A DNA stretch of 64,000 nucleotides from Myxococcaceae bacterium (GTDB lineage: Bacteria > Myxococcota > Myxococcia > Myxococcales > Myxococcaceae). Location of the stretch: assembly GCA_016926755.1 (NCBI GenBank), contig JAFGNZ010000184.1, positions 1 to 64,000 of the forward strand. The letters are read 5' to 3'. The translations under genes and the position numbers were made by a program. Shown here piece after piece: positions 42,518-51,199 of the stretch (its first letter is position 1; each line of letters starts with the position of its first letter). Under the pieces are notes generated by a model. The model was not told where the DNA came from. It searched no databases and was given only the letters and a program-made list of their open reading frames with translations.

Positions 42518-43899
42518 GTTCGCACTCCCGTGAGCTCCGCGCTCACGTGCCTGAGCCGCTCGGAGAGCTCCTTCGCGGCGCGCGCTCCGGACTCCACCGC
42601 CCCATCAATGTAGCCACAGCCCTCAATGGCCGTCTCCGTGCCGGCCCAGTGCACCCGGCCGCACGGCGTGCGCAGCGCGTCTCCAATGGCCGTGAGCGTC
42701 CCCGGCCGGGGCAGGCCCACGTAGCAACCGGTGCTCCACGGCTCGGCGATCCAGTCCAGGTCCGCGTAGGCGGTGGGCTTGAGGGCCTGCGGGCCGAAGA
42801 GGCGCGCCAGACACTCCAGCGCCGCGCGCCGGCGCTCCTCGGCGGGGCGCCCCGTCCAGGCTCGCGCCGTCTCTCCCAGGAAGAAGCCGACCAGGGCCGG
42901 GTGGTGTCCGTTCGCGCCCGTGTCATCGAAGCACAGCCGCACCGGCCCTCCATCACTCACCGCCTCGCCCGAGTAGCCGGCCTCCCTCCAGAAGGGGCGC
43001 GCGTAGGTGGCCACCACCTTGATGACGCTGCCCATGGGCAGCTCCGCGTGGGCGCGGCGGCGCGCGGCGGGCAGCTCCGCCCCGAAGTCCATCCGCTCGG
43101 CGAGCGCGGGAGGGGTCGCCACCACCGCGTACTGGCCGCGCCAGCTTCGCCCCTCGCCGTGCACCACCACGCCGTGCGCCTCCTGGAGGACCGCGCGGAC
43201 GGGCGCGGAGAGCACCACGCGCGCCCCGAGCGGCTCGGCCAGGCGCAGGGCAATGCGCTGCGCGCCCCCTTCAATCCGCTCGGCCTGTGCGCCGTTCTCG
43301 ATCTGGGACATCGGCATCAGCCCGCCGTTGGAGTGGACGTAGAAGAGGAAGTGGAGGAAGGACAGCTCGCCAGGCTCGGCGCCGAAGATGGCGCGGGTGG
43401 CGATGTCCAGCGCCGCGCGGGCACCCCAGCTGGGGACGTACCGCTGCTTCCAGGCCTCCAGGGTGAGGGCGTCCCACTCGGCGGCGCCAGGCGCGGTGTG
43501 GGGGTGCTCGAGCGGCACGCGGCGGGCCAGTCCGTCCAGCCGCCAGATGTTGCGCTGCAGATCCAGCAGGCTCAGCAGCGGGAGCGACGGCACCTTGCCG
43601 CGATAGGTGCGGCGCTCGCCGCGGACCTCCAGCACCTTGGTGCCCCGGTGGAACTGGGAGAAGCGCTTGAGGCCCAGCTCCTCCACCATCCGCAGCGCGT
43701 GTCGCTGGTGGGGGCCCAGCCACTGGCCCCCGAGGTCCACGACATCGCCGCCCACGGGCTGGCTCAGGGTGCGTCCGCCCACGCGATCGCGAGCCTCGAG
43801 CACCAGGACGGAGGCGCCGGCCCGGGTGAGTGCTCGGGCGGCGGTGAGCCCCGCAACTCCCGCGCCGATGATGATGACGTCTGCGTCCTGTGGTGCCAT
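42514..43899 (-). CDS. Flavin monoamine oxidase family protein
   Basis: A 461-residue FAD enzyme. The dinucleotide-binding signature VIIIGAGVAGLTAARAL lies at residues 8-24, followed by VLEARDRVGGRT. The C-terminal flavin block is WAGTETAIEGCGYIDGAVESG. The segment WSTGCYVG places Cys at residue 392, where eukaryotic MAO-A and MAO-B (SGGCY) bind FAD covalently, so covalent flavin is plausible. The reaction would be oxidative deamination of an amine with hydrogen peroxide release. GGAGGG precedes the ATG at 43899. The downstream GST gene overlaps by four bases. No export signal was seen. Confidence 0.9.
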   Translation of the reverse strand: MAPQDADVIIIGAGVAGLTAARALTRAGASVLVLEARDRVGGRTLSQPVGGDVVDLGGQWLGPHQRHALRMVEELGLKRFSQFHRGTKVLEVRGERRTYRGKVPSLPLLSLLDLQRNIWRLDGLARRVPLEHPHTAPGAAEWDALTLEAWKQRYVPSWGARAALDIATRAIFGAEPGELSFLHFLFYVHSNGGLMPMSQIENGAQAERIEGGAQRIALRLAEPLGARVVLSAPVRAVLQEAHGVVVHGEGRSWRGQYAVVATPPALAERMDFGAELPAARRRAHAELPMGSVIKVVATYARPFWREAGYSGEAVSDGGPVRLCFDDTGANGHHPALVGFFLGETARAWTGRPAEERRRAALECLARLFGPQALKPTAYADLDWIAEPWSTGCYVGLPRPGTLTAIGDALRTPCGRVHWAGTETAIEGCGYIDGAVESGARAAKELSERLRHVSAELTGVRT

Positions 43900-43963
43900 G
43901 TGCCCTCCGGGCGCACTGTAGACGGGTTGACGGGACGTGCGCAGAACTCCTAGGAGGAGGTTC

Positions 43964-44455
43964 GTGCGACCCATGGATCTTGCCGAGCGATTGCGCCAGG
44001 TGTCTCCCGGCGCGGCGAACCTGCTGCTGAGCGCCGCGCTGCCGCGCGTCATCCCGTCTGCCAGCGGGCTGGGCATTCGGGTGGAGGAGGTGTCTGACGA
44101 GAGGGCGCGGATGTCGGTGCCGCTCAAGCGGCGCACGAAAAACCACGTGGGAGGCCTGTACTTTGGCGTGCAGATGACGCTGGCGGAGCTGACGGGGGGG
44201 CTGTGGCTGCTGCGGCGCTTCCCGCCGCGTGAGTACCGCTCGCTGGTGAAGCGGGTGGAGGCGGACTTTCGCGCGCAGGGGCGAGGGACGGTGTCCGCCG
44301 TATGCGAGCCGCCCGCGGAGGTGTTCTCCACGCTGGCGGGGGCGCTGCGGCAGAAGGGGGACAAGGCCCAGGCGTGGGTGCCGGTGACGCTGCTGGCGGA
44401 GGATGGCGGCGTCGTCGCCGAGGTGCGCTTCCTGGACTCGGTGAAGAAGCTCTGA
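43964..44455 (+). CDS. Hotdog-fold protein (DUF4442/PaaI-like thioesterase)
   Basis: A 163-residue protein from GTG 43964, chosen because AGGAGG lies six bases upstream; the ATG at 43973 is an alternative. The core has the hotdog pattern of DUF4442 and PaaI-type thioesterases: VEEVSDERARMSVPLKRR, then TKNHVGGLYFGVQMTLAELTGG on the central helix, then strands with ADFRAQGRGTVSA. Such enzymes hydrolyse acyl-CoA or acyl-ACP. The diverging amine-oxidase gene starts 65 bases away. Its stop converges on the HNH gene at 18 bases. Confidence 0.82.
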   Translation: MRPMDLAERLRQVSPGAANLLLSAALPRVIPSASGLGIRVEEVSDERARMSVPLKRRTKNHVGGLYFGVQMTLAELTGGLWLLRRFPPREYRSLVKRVEADFRAQGRGTVSAVCEPPAEVFSTLAGALRQKGDKAQAWVPVTLLAEDGGVVAEVRFLDSVKKL

Positions 44456-44472
44456 GCGGCGCAGCCGGGTGC

Positions 44473-45420
44473 TCAGGCCGCGCGCCGGAGGAATCGAGCG
44501 TAGCGCTCCTCGAGGAACGCTTCGCGTGGCCATTGGTCGGGCCTGACGGGTTTTTGAATGGGCTGCCCGTCGAAGGCCTTCAGGGCATGCTCCAGCGTAG
44601 GGCCATCACGTGTGTCCCGCAGCTCGCGCGAGAGCTCAATGCGTCCATTCGGGCTAATGCCAAGCAGATCCGCGTCAAACGCTCCGTGATGCAGGTGGCA
44701 CAGCGCCAGGCCGTTCGGCACCGCGGGAACGCCACGCTCGTCACGGTCTGGGAGGATGTGCGCGGCCTGCAGCAGTTCAGGGCGGGGCAGGCGGCAAATG
44801 GCACAGCGGTGCTCGTAGGCGTGAAGCACGTGCAGCCGGAACGCCTCTTGGTGGATGCGCTTCTTCGCCTGGACGGTGATGTATCCGCGCCGGATGCGGT
44901 CCGCTGTCGCGTCATGGAGCGCCGTGCCTGGAGGCTCCAAGCTCATGGATTCGTCCGCCATCACCTCGCACGTGAGGGTACGCGCGTCGAAGCGGGAGAT
45001 GTAGGCAGGCCAGATGGGGCGATACATGCCGGGTTCCACACCATAGAAGTAGATGAGGGGGGCTTGCAGATCCTTGGCGCGGGCGAGGAGTTGGTTGGAG
45101 TGGTTGCCTGGATCCCCTCCTTTGAAGCGGTAGAAGAAGGCCCCATCATCGGAGGCAAGATCTTCATAGCGGGGGATGCGGCCGCGCCGCGGCACAGTGG
45201 TCTTGATGGACAGGGCGCCACCCCGCATCTGTCGCGGGCGAAAGATGCCCTCGGCCTTCGTAGCGAAGTAGAGAAGCTCTCCACGGAAGGTGAAGCCTTG
45301 GGTCAGCACGTCCCACGGGAGCAACGCCCCATGCAACCGCGTCAGCTCCGCGAGCTGCTGGAAGGCGGCCTGCCGGATGGGCCAGTCAGGGTCCGTACTG
45401 GAGAGGGTGGAAGTGGGCAT
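44473..45420 (-). CDS. HNH endonuclease, possibly modification-dependent
   Basis: A 315-residue protein starting at ATG 45420, with GAGGA five bases upstream. The C-terminal HNH nuclease domain is intact: HRCAICRLPRPELLQAAHIL, then NGLALCHLHHGAFD, giving the Cys pair, the His-Asn-His residues and the metal site. The first 200 residues read like a SRA/PUA-type base-recognition fold (GELLYFATKAEGIFRPRQM, then GAFFYRFKGGDPGNHSN, then LIYFYGVEPGMYRPIWPAYI). Nucleases with this order cut DNA carrying modified cytosines, which would protect against phage; the reading-domain assignment is by pattern only. G+C is below that of the neighbours. Confidence 0.8.
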   Translation of the reverse strand: MPTSTLSSTDPDWPIRQAAFQQLAELTRLHGALLPWDVLTQGFTFRGELLYFATKAEGIFRPRQMRGGALSIKTTVPRRGRIPRYEDLASDDGAFFYRFKGGDPGNHSNQLLARAKDLQAPLIYFYGVEPGMYRPIWPAYISRFDARTLTCEVMADESMSLEPPGTALHDATADRIRRGYITVQAKKRIHQEAFRLHVLHAYEHRCAICRLPRPELLQAAHILPDRDERGVPAVPNGLALCHLHHGAFDADLLGISPNGRIELSRELRDTRDGPTLEHALKAFDGQPIQKPVRPDQWPREAFLEERYARFLRRAA

Positions 45421-45531
45421 GTCCTCGAGTGAGGCACAGCGTACCATTTTGAGAGGCGAGGACGAGGGGCCTATGCTGCGGAACCCAACGGGGGCGGGGG
45501 AGCGAGGCTGCGTCTGGTAGAACCGACGGCA

Positions 45532-46587
45532 ATGGTACACTCTGAGCCAATGCTCCACCCTCCCACAATGCCGCTTGCATCTGTCTGGGCCCTTGCCGCT
45601 CTTCTTGCTTGTGGCGGATGCAAGGAGCGCCCGCGGGAGTCTCAGGTCGAGGGCCAGAAGATGGCGCAAGATCTCGGGCTTTCCTCGAGCCTGCCCACGG
45701 ATGCAGGGCTACACGAAAGCGCGAGCAGTAGGGGCTACACTGATTCTTCACCAGTGGGAGGGGAGTCGGCCGTCCTTATCCAGAGCTTGGAGGCGATAGG
45801 TGGTGAAAAGGACATCGACAATCGCTACCTCTCAACTGTCAGTGTGGATGCCCGACTTGGTGAGGAGATGCAGATATGTAGCGGTGTGGCTATCGGTCGC
45901 CGCCTCATCCTGACAGCAGGGCATTGCGTGTGTTTTCGCCGCAAGGCAACCCTGCCTCGAGGCCAAGGCGAGGTTGTCATTGACACGTCGATGTGCGCGG
46001 AGCGCGCGACTGTGGGAACAATCGTCTATGAGCGTAGGGAAGGCAGCGAGGAGGAGTCTGGAGCCTCGACTCATGTCTACGGGGGGATCATCCGGCCGCA
46101 CCCGGAACTCCAGATCGTGCTCGATGGACAGGGCCATGTAGTGGCGAGTCAGGCGGATCTCGCCGTGGTCATCTTGGATGGTCCGCTGAAAGAGGATGGG
46201 ATTCACCCTGTCCCCGTGGCTGATACCGAGGTTCAACTGGGCGAGCCCCTTACGGTTGTTGGCCACGGGTATGATGAATTCGCGCAGGTGTTCGGTCGCG
46301 ACCGCCGCTTCAACAGAAACAACGCCGCCCGAACCCTGCCGTCGGAGGGGGGAAGAGTCCTCATACGGCAGTCAGGGGGACATCTCTATCGGCATGACAG
46401 CGGCGGCCCCTGTCTGCGAGAGCGAGCAAGGCAGACCGTGCTTGTCGGCGTTTCGAGTAGATGGTTGGGCGAGGGGGCCGCATTCACGAGCACATATGGC
46501 TACCGGGGGTGGTTATGGGACGAACTCCAGCGCGTTGAGGGGGAGAAACCGACCCGAGCGACGAAGCCTCACGATCGGAAGAGATGA
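45532..46587 (+). CDS. Trypsin-like serine protease lipoprotein (first of a tandem pair)
   Basis: A 351-residue protein. The signal peptide ends LLACGGC, so the product is a lipoprotein. The chymotrypsin-fold catalytic residues are present: His in LTAGHC (about residue 130), Asp in SQADLAVVIL (about 208) and Ser in HDSGGPC (about 290). The residue before DSGG is His rather than the usual Gly. Extra cysteines near the His (CVCFRRK) are shared with the next gene. Targets are unknown; it would act outside the cytoplasm. The start is uncertain, with three in-frame ATGs and no clear ribosome site. It diverges from the HNH gene and has low G+C. Its stop overlaps a possible upstream start of the next gene. 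Confidence 0.82.
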   Translation: MVHSEPMLHPPTMPLASVWALAALLACGGCKERPRESQVEGQKMAQDLGLSSSLPTDAGLHESASSRGYTDSSPVGGESAVLIQSLEAIGGEKDIDNRYLSTVSVDARLGEEMQICSGVAIGRRLILTAGHCVCFRRKATLPRGQGEVVIDTSMCAERATVGTIVYERREGSEEESGASTHVYGGIIRPHPELQIVLDGQGHVVASQADLAVVILDGPLKEDGIHPVPVADTEVQLGEPLTVVGHGYDEFAQVFGRDRRFNRNNAARTLPSEGGRVLIRQSGGHLYRHDSGGPCLRERARQTVLVGVSSRWLGEGAAFTSTYGYRGWLWDELQRVEGEKPTRATKPHDRKR

Positions 46588-46616
46588 TCTCTATCGAGGA
46601 CTGCCAAGGGGGTCCC

Positions 46617-47618
46617 ATGGTCTGTCAGAAGCTGGCCGCTCTGGTGGCTATATTGGTGCTGGCGATCGGTGGGTGCGCGGGCCCGACCGTCATGCCAGAG
46701 AGTCCCAGGGAATATCCCTCCTACCAGTTGGGGGCTTTTCGCGGGCACTCTGTCGTATCAGAGAGCATTCTGGACACTACGAATCGCTATATGTCTGTCG
46801 TCAGGGTCACAGCGAGATTCAGGCGGAAGGAGGGGATGGCCTTCAAGACATGCAGCGGAGTGCTTATCCATCCTCGCCTTGTACTGACAGCCGGGCATTG
46901 TGTGTGTACGCGCCGGAGGGCTGGGCTGCCGGGGGGCAAGAGTGAGTTTGTCGTGGACCGGGGTACGTGCGCTCCGACAGCGATGGTTGAGACGGTGTTT
47001 TATGAGCCATTGATGGAGGAAATAGAGAAGAGCCTTGTGCAGAGTTCCCGATGGCCAACGACCTTGGTCGCCTACAGTGGTGAGGTGCGGCCAAACCCTG
47101 AACTCAGGATCGTGTATCCCAGCGAAACAGACAACCAGGAGTTGGCGAGCAACGCGGATCTGGCTGTAATCGTGTTGCGCAGATCGATAAAGGGTAAGAT
47201 TGGCGTCGTCCCACTGGCGGAGAAGCAGATCAAGGTTGATGACTCCATTGTCATGGTGGGCTATGGCGCTGCAGAGCCTGAGGGGCCTGAAGGAAGTCGC
47301 CGCATTGGCATGAACAAGGTCGTGTCAGTGGAGGATGGGGTTGGCAGGATCTTTCGTGTCACGAAGCCGCTCTTCATTCCGCCCACCTTCGTCCAGGGAG
47401 AGCCTCTCTTCATGAGAGAGGACGGCTCCTATGTCCTCAAGGGTGACAGTGGGGGCCCCTCTTTCCGCGAAGAGGACGATGGGACTTTCAGGCTCGTGGG
47501 AATCGCGAAGACGGCCTACAGGCTGCCGGTGGAGTTCTCCGAGTATACGAGCACCTACGCCTACCGCGACTGGATCGATAAAGAGCTCGCGAACGCCGGG
47601 CGAGAGGATACCGACTGA
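46617..47618 (+). CDS. Trypsin-like serine protease lipoprotein (second of a tandem pair)
   Basis: A 333-residue paralogue of the preceding gene. The start at 46617 has AAGGGGG upstream and gives a short signal peptide ending VLAIGGC (lipoprotein). The catalytic triad is complete: LTAGHC (about residue 95), NADLAVIVL (about 180) and GDSGGPS (about 280). The CVCTRRRAGLPGG block after the His matches CVCFRRKATLPRG in the first copy, showing duplication. G+C is low compared with flanking DNA. An ATG at 46584 that overlaps the upstream stop would add 11 residues. It is predicted to be an envelope protease of unknown target. Confidence 0.84.
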   Translation: MVCQKLAALVAILVLAIGGCAGPTVMPESPREYPSYQLGAFRGHSVVSESILDTTNRYMSVVRVTARFRRKEGMAFKTCSGVLIHPRLVLTAGHCVCTRRRAGLPGGKSEFVVDRGTCAPTAMVETVFYEPLMEEIEKSLVQSSRWPTTLVAYSGEVRPNPELRIVYPSETDNQELASNADLAVIVLRRSIKGKIGVVPLAEKQIKVDDSIVMVGYGAAEPEGPEGSRRIGMNKVVSVEDGVGRIFRVTKPLFIPPTFVQGEPLFMREDGSYVLKGDSGGPSFREEDDGTFRLVGIAKTAYRLPVEFSEYTSTYAYRDWIDKELANAGREDTD

Positions 47619-47622
47619 GCGC

Positions 47623-48759
47623 TCAGCGCGGCTCTTCCAGCAGGAAGTCGGCGACGTCCTTCCACAGCTTCTCGAACTGGGGCCGGCGGAAGCCGGAGCC
47701 GGAGATGAGCCAGTCCACGTGCGGCGGCTGGTGGGTCGGCTGATCGAAGTGCCCGATGGCGTCCAGGTGATCCGCGCGCACGGCCCCCACCACCCGCCCG
47801 TATACCTGTGAGCGCGTGGGGACGATGCCATCACAGGCCTGCGGGCCGGGCAGCGCGCCGAAGGCCTGCACCAGCGCCGCCGTCTGCTCGGCGGTGTGGA
47901 GCGGGATCTTGTTCAGCGGCATCCGCTGCGTCTGGCCATAGAAGACCGAGTACACCGTGTGGGTGAGCTGCGCGTACGGATCCAGGCCCGCGGACAGCCG
48001 GGTGCGCAGCGACGGCGGCCGAGACTGCGTCACCACCGAGCCGTAGCGCACGCCCGGCCGGTCCTCGCACCCCGCGTTGAACAGATCAATCCCCTCGGGG
48101 GTGAGCTGTGGAATCAGGGAGGTGTCGTTGCCCACATCCCCCAGGAAGCGGGAGACCGCCTCGCGCCGATCCGCCGAGAAGTCCCCCAGGAGCTGATCAA
48201 AGAGCTGATCCAGCAGCGTGTGCTTCCACCCGAGCTGATTGTCCGCCCGTGACAGCAGGTGCCCCAGCCGGAAGGCCACCTTCAGCGGCAGCCGCCCGAA
48301 GCGCAGCACGTACACCGTGAAGAGCGAGAGCAGCTTCAAGAGCTGCTGTCCGAAGAGCCCCAGGAAGAAGGAGGCCAGCGGCGTGCCCGCATGAGGGGTG
48401 GAGACCGTCACCACCGTGCGGACGCGGCTCGCGTAGGGCTCCAGCGCCAGCCCCTCGCGCAGCGAGGCCCCCGGGCTGACGAACAGCCGCGAGTCCAGCC
48501 CTCCCGTCGAGTGGCCGATCAGGTGGATGGGCCCCTCGCCCGCGCCGGCCGTCTCCTGGACACCCTTGAGCAGATCCGCGGCGCGCTGCCGGATGGAGGC
48601 GGTGGGGTGGGAGCGGATGGCCACCACCTCGGCCTCCACTCCCCGCCGGGCGAGCTCCGCCGCCAGGAAGTCTCGGACGTGGCCGTAGTAGACCAGCTCC
48701 CCCAGGTTGGTGAAGCCAAAGAAGCCGGGGACCAGGTAGATGTAATGCTTCACGGACAT
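47623..48759 (-). CDS. Triacylglycerol lipase-like alpha/beta hydrolase
   Basis: A 378-residue enzyme. It starts with a strand and oxyanion region (HYIYLVPGFFGF). The nucleophile elbow GHSTGG has Ser at about residue 84. The Asp is likely that of ACDGIVPTRSQV and the His that of DAIGHFDQP, the usual order for the lipase fold. It is similar in layout to LipA/EstA-type lipases and PGAP1-like enzymes. Between residues 125 and 200 is a hydrophobic lid-like insert (FFLGLFGQQLLKLLSLF). There is no signal peptide, so it may be cytoplasmic or membrane-associated. Its stop converges on the protease gene at four bases. Confidence 0.85.
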   Translation of the reverse strand: MSVKHYIYLVPGFFGFTNLGELVYYGHVRDFLAAELARRGVEAEVVAIRSHPTASIRQRAADLLKGVQETAGAGEGPIHLIGHSTGGLDSRLFVSPGASLREGLALEPYASRVRTVVTVSTPHAGTPLASFFLGLFGQQLLKLLSLFTVYVLRFGRLPLKVAFRLGHLLSRADNQLGWKHTLLDQLFDQLLGDFSADRREAVSRFLGDVGNDTSLIPQLTPEGIDLFNAGCEDRPGVRYGSVVTQSRPPSLRTRLSAGLDPYAQLTHTVYSVFYGQTQRMPLNKIPLHTAEQTAALVQAFGALPGPQACDGIVPTRSQVYGRVVGAVRADHLDAIGHFDQPTHQPPHVDWLISGSGFRRPQFEKLWKDVADFLLEEPR

Positions 48760-48889
48760 TCCAGTGAACCTTCCGGCCTCTTGGCTCCCGACTCAAGCCC
48801 AATGCGCGGCCAGGCGCCGGGAGTTGACGTGAGCCCCCTCCCGGGAAAGAACAGCCCCCCACGCCTCATCTCAGGAAGGACGCCCGCCC

Positions 48890-50950
48890 GTGTACCGCTT
48901 GCTGCTCGCCCTTGGCCTGCTCCTGGCCCTCCCCGCCCACGCGGAGGAGGGGATGTGGACCTTTGACGCCTTCCCTTCCGAGGCCGTGAAGAAAGCCTAC
49001 GGCTTCGCTCCGACGCAGGCGTGGCTGGACTCGGTGCGGCTGGGCTCGGTCCGCCTCGCCGGAGGGTGCTCGGCCAGCTTCGTCTCTCCCCATGGCCTGG
49101 TGATGACCAACCACCACTGCATCCGCGGCTGCGTGGAGGATCTGTCCTCGCCCCAGAAGGATCTGCTGGCCACCGGCTTCTACGCCCCCGAGACGAAGGA
49201 CGAGCCGCGCTGCCCCAAGGTGGAGGCCAACCAGCTCGTGGAGATGAAGGACATCACCGCGCGGATGAACTCGGCCACGAAGGGGCTCACTGGCGCGGCC
49301 TTCAACACCGCCCTGAAGGCGGAGACGGCGAAGGCGGAGGCGGAGTGCGCCACCGGGCCGGACGTGCGCTGCGACGTGGTGACGCTCTTTCACGGCGGCA
49401 AGTACCACCTCTACAAGTACCGCCGCTTCCAGGACGTGCGCCTGGCCTTCGCTCCCGAGTTCTCCATGGCCAGCTTCGGCGGCGATCCGGACAACTTCAA
49501 CTTCCCCCGCTACGGGTATGACGTGGCCTTCCTGCGCGTGTGGGAGAACGGCCAGCCGGCCAGGAGCCCTCACTACCTTCCGTGGGCGAAGCAGGGCGCG
49601 CGGGAGGGGGAGCTCGTCTTCGTCTCCGGCCACCCCGGCGGCACCGAGCGCAAGAGCACCGTGGCCGAGCTGGAGTTCCAGCGGGATGTGGCCCTGCCCT
49701 ACACCCTGCTGTACCTGGCGGAGCTCCGAGGCATGCTGCGCGAGTTCTCCCAGGGCTCGCCGGAGCGGCTGCGCACCACCCGCGCCCGACTGCGCTCGGT
49801 GGAGAACGCCCTCAAGGCGCTCAGGGGCCGCCACCAGGCGCTGGCCGATCCGGCGCTGCTGGCGCAGAAGCGCAAGGACGAGGCGGCGCTGCGGGCCCGG
49901 ATCATCGCCCGTCCGAAGCTGAAGGCCTCGACCGCGGGGGCCTGGGAGGAGATCTCCCAGGCGCTCGAGCTGCACCGCCCCATGCTGGCCGAGCACCGGA
50001 TGAAGGAGGTGGGGGATGGCTTCCAGTCCGAGCTCTTCACCCTCGCGCGCCACCTGGTGCGCGCCGCCGAGGAGCTGCCCAAGCCCAACGCCGAGCGGCT
50101 GCGCGAGTACACGGAGGCCCAGCTCCCCTCGCTGCGCCAGCAGCTCCTGCGCGAGGCGCCCATCCCCGCGGAGCTGGAGGTGGCGACGCTGACGTTCGGC
50201 CTCAACCGGCTGCGGGAGACGCTGGGCGCGGATGATCCCTTCGTCCAGGCGGTGCTCGGCCGCGAGGCGCCGGCGGAGCTGGCGCGCGCGCTGGTGGCGG
50301 GCTCGAAGCTGCAGGACGTGAAGGTGCGCCAGGCGCTGCTGGAGGGCGGCAAGGCCGCGGTGGAGGCCTCCCAGGATCCGATGGTGGTGCTGGCGCGCAA
50401 GGTGGACGCGGAGGCGCGGGCGGTGCGCAGGCGCTACGAGGACACGGTGGAGGCGGTGCTCAAGCGCAACAGTGAGCGGCTGGCCCAGGCGCACCTGGCG
50501 GTGTACGGCACCAGCGGCTACCCGGACGCCACCTTCACCCTGCGCCTCAGCTACGGCGTGGTGAAGGGTTGGGAGGAGAACGGCCGCGCGGTGCCGCCGC
50601 TCACCACCTTCGCTGGCGCGTGGGCGCGACACACGGGCAAGGAGCCCTTCAAGCTGCCCGACTCGTGGCTGGCGGCCCAGGGCAAGGTGCCGCCCGAGAC
50701 GCCGCTGGACATGGCCACCACGAACGACATCATCGGCGGCAACTCCGGCTCGCCGATGGTGAACAGGGACGGGCACGTGGTGGGGCTCATCTTCGACGGG
50801 AACCTGCACTCGCTCGGGGGCAGGTACGCCTACGTGCCGAAGACGAATCGCGCGGTCGCCGTTCATGGAGCGGGGATCCTCACCGCGCTCGAGCACCTCT
50901 ACGGCGCTCGGCGCCTCGTGGAGGAGCTGCGCGCCACCCAGGCCCGGTGA
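48890..50950 (+). CDS. S46 family peptidase (dipeptidyl-peptidase 7/11-like)
   Basis: A 686-residue exported serine peptidase, close to the usual length of DPP7/DPP11. A signal peptide covers residues 1-18. The S46 family catalytic residues are visible: His in VMTNHHCI, Asp in GGDPDNFNFPRY, and Ser in IIGGNSGSPM near residue 621. Family members release dipeptides from the N-terminus of peptides in the periplasm, which suits a proteolytic, predatory lifestyle. A GTG start with AAGGA upstream was used. A hairpin follows the stop codon. Confidence 0.93.
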   Translation: MYRLLLALGLLLALPAHAEEGMWTFDAFPSEAVKKAYGFAPTQAWLDSVRLGSVRLAGGCSASFVSPHGLVMTNHHCIRGCVEDLSSPQKDLLATGFYAPETKDEPRCPKVEANQLVEMKDITARMNSATKGLTGAAFNTALKAETAKAEAECATGPDVRCDVVTLFHGGKYHLYKYRRFQDVRLAFAPEFSMASFGGDPDNFNFPRYGYDVAFLRVWENGQPARSPHYLPWAKQGAREGELVFVSGHPGGTERKSTVAELEFQRDVALPYTLLYLAELRGMLREFSQGSPERLRTTRARLRSVENALKALRGRHQALADPALLAQKRKDEAALRARIIARPKLKASTAGAWEEISQALELHRPMLAEHRMKEVGDGFQSELFTLARHLVRAAEELPKPNAERLREYTEAQLPSLRQQLLREAPIPAELEVATLTFGLNRLRETLGADDPFVQAVLGREAPAELARALVAGSKLQDVKVRQALLEGGKAAVEASQDPMVVLARKVDAEARAVRRRYEDTVEAVLKRNSERLAQAHLAVYGTSGYPDATFTLRLSYGVVKGWEENGRAVPPLTTFAGAWARHTGKEPFKLPDSWLAAQGKVPPETPLDMATTNDIIGGNSGSPMVNRDGHVVGLIFDGNLHSLGGRYAYVPKTNRAVAVHGAGILTALEHLYGARRLVEELRATQAR

Positions 50951-50966
50951 GTGCGCTTCTCTCCTA

Positions 50967-50988
50967 CCCAGGGGCACCGCTCCCTGGG
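50967..50988 (+). terminator. Terminator hairpin after the S46 peptidase gene
   Basis: A perfect 7-bp stem (CCCAGGG/CCCTGGG) with an eight-base loop starts 16 bases after the stop. No T-tract. The remaining ~210 bases up to the next start show no gene that I can support. Confidence 0.45.
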
Positions 50989-51199
50989 CTCCAGCACCAG
51001 GCGACAGAGAGGGTTGTGCGCCGCGTCAGCGATGACCACCTCTCAAGGAGATCAACAGCAGCGATTCACACCCACCACACCGTGTGATCCTCCAGCGGGC
51101 TCTGTGCGACCTCGCCCTGGCCGAAAGCGTCGCCGGCTGGGATCCGGGAGTGTTCATGCGCTAACGTTCCCCCCGGTCCCGGGGGGGAGGGAGGTTTGT

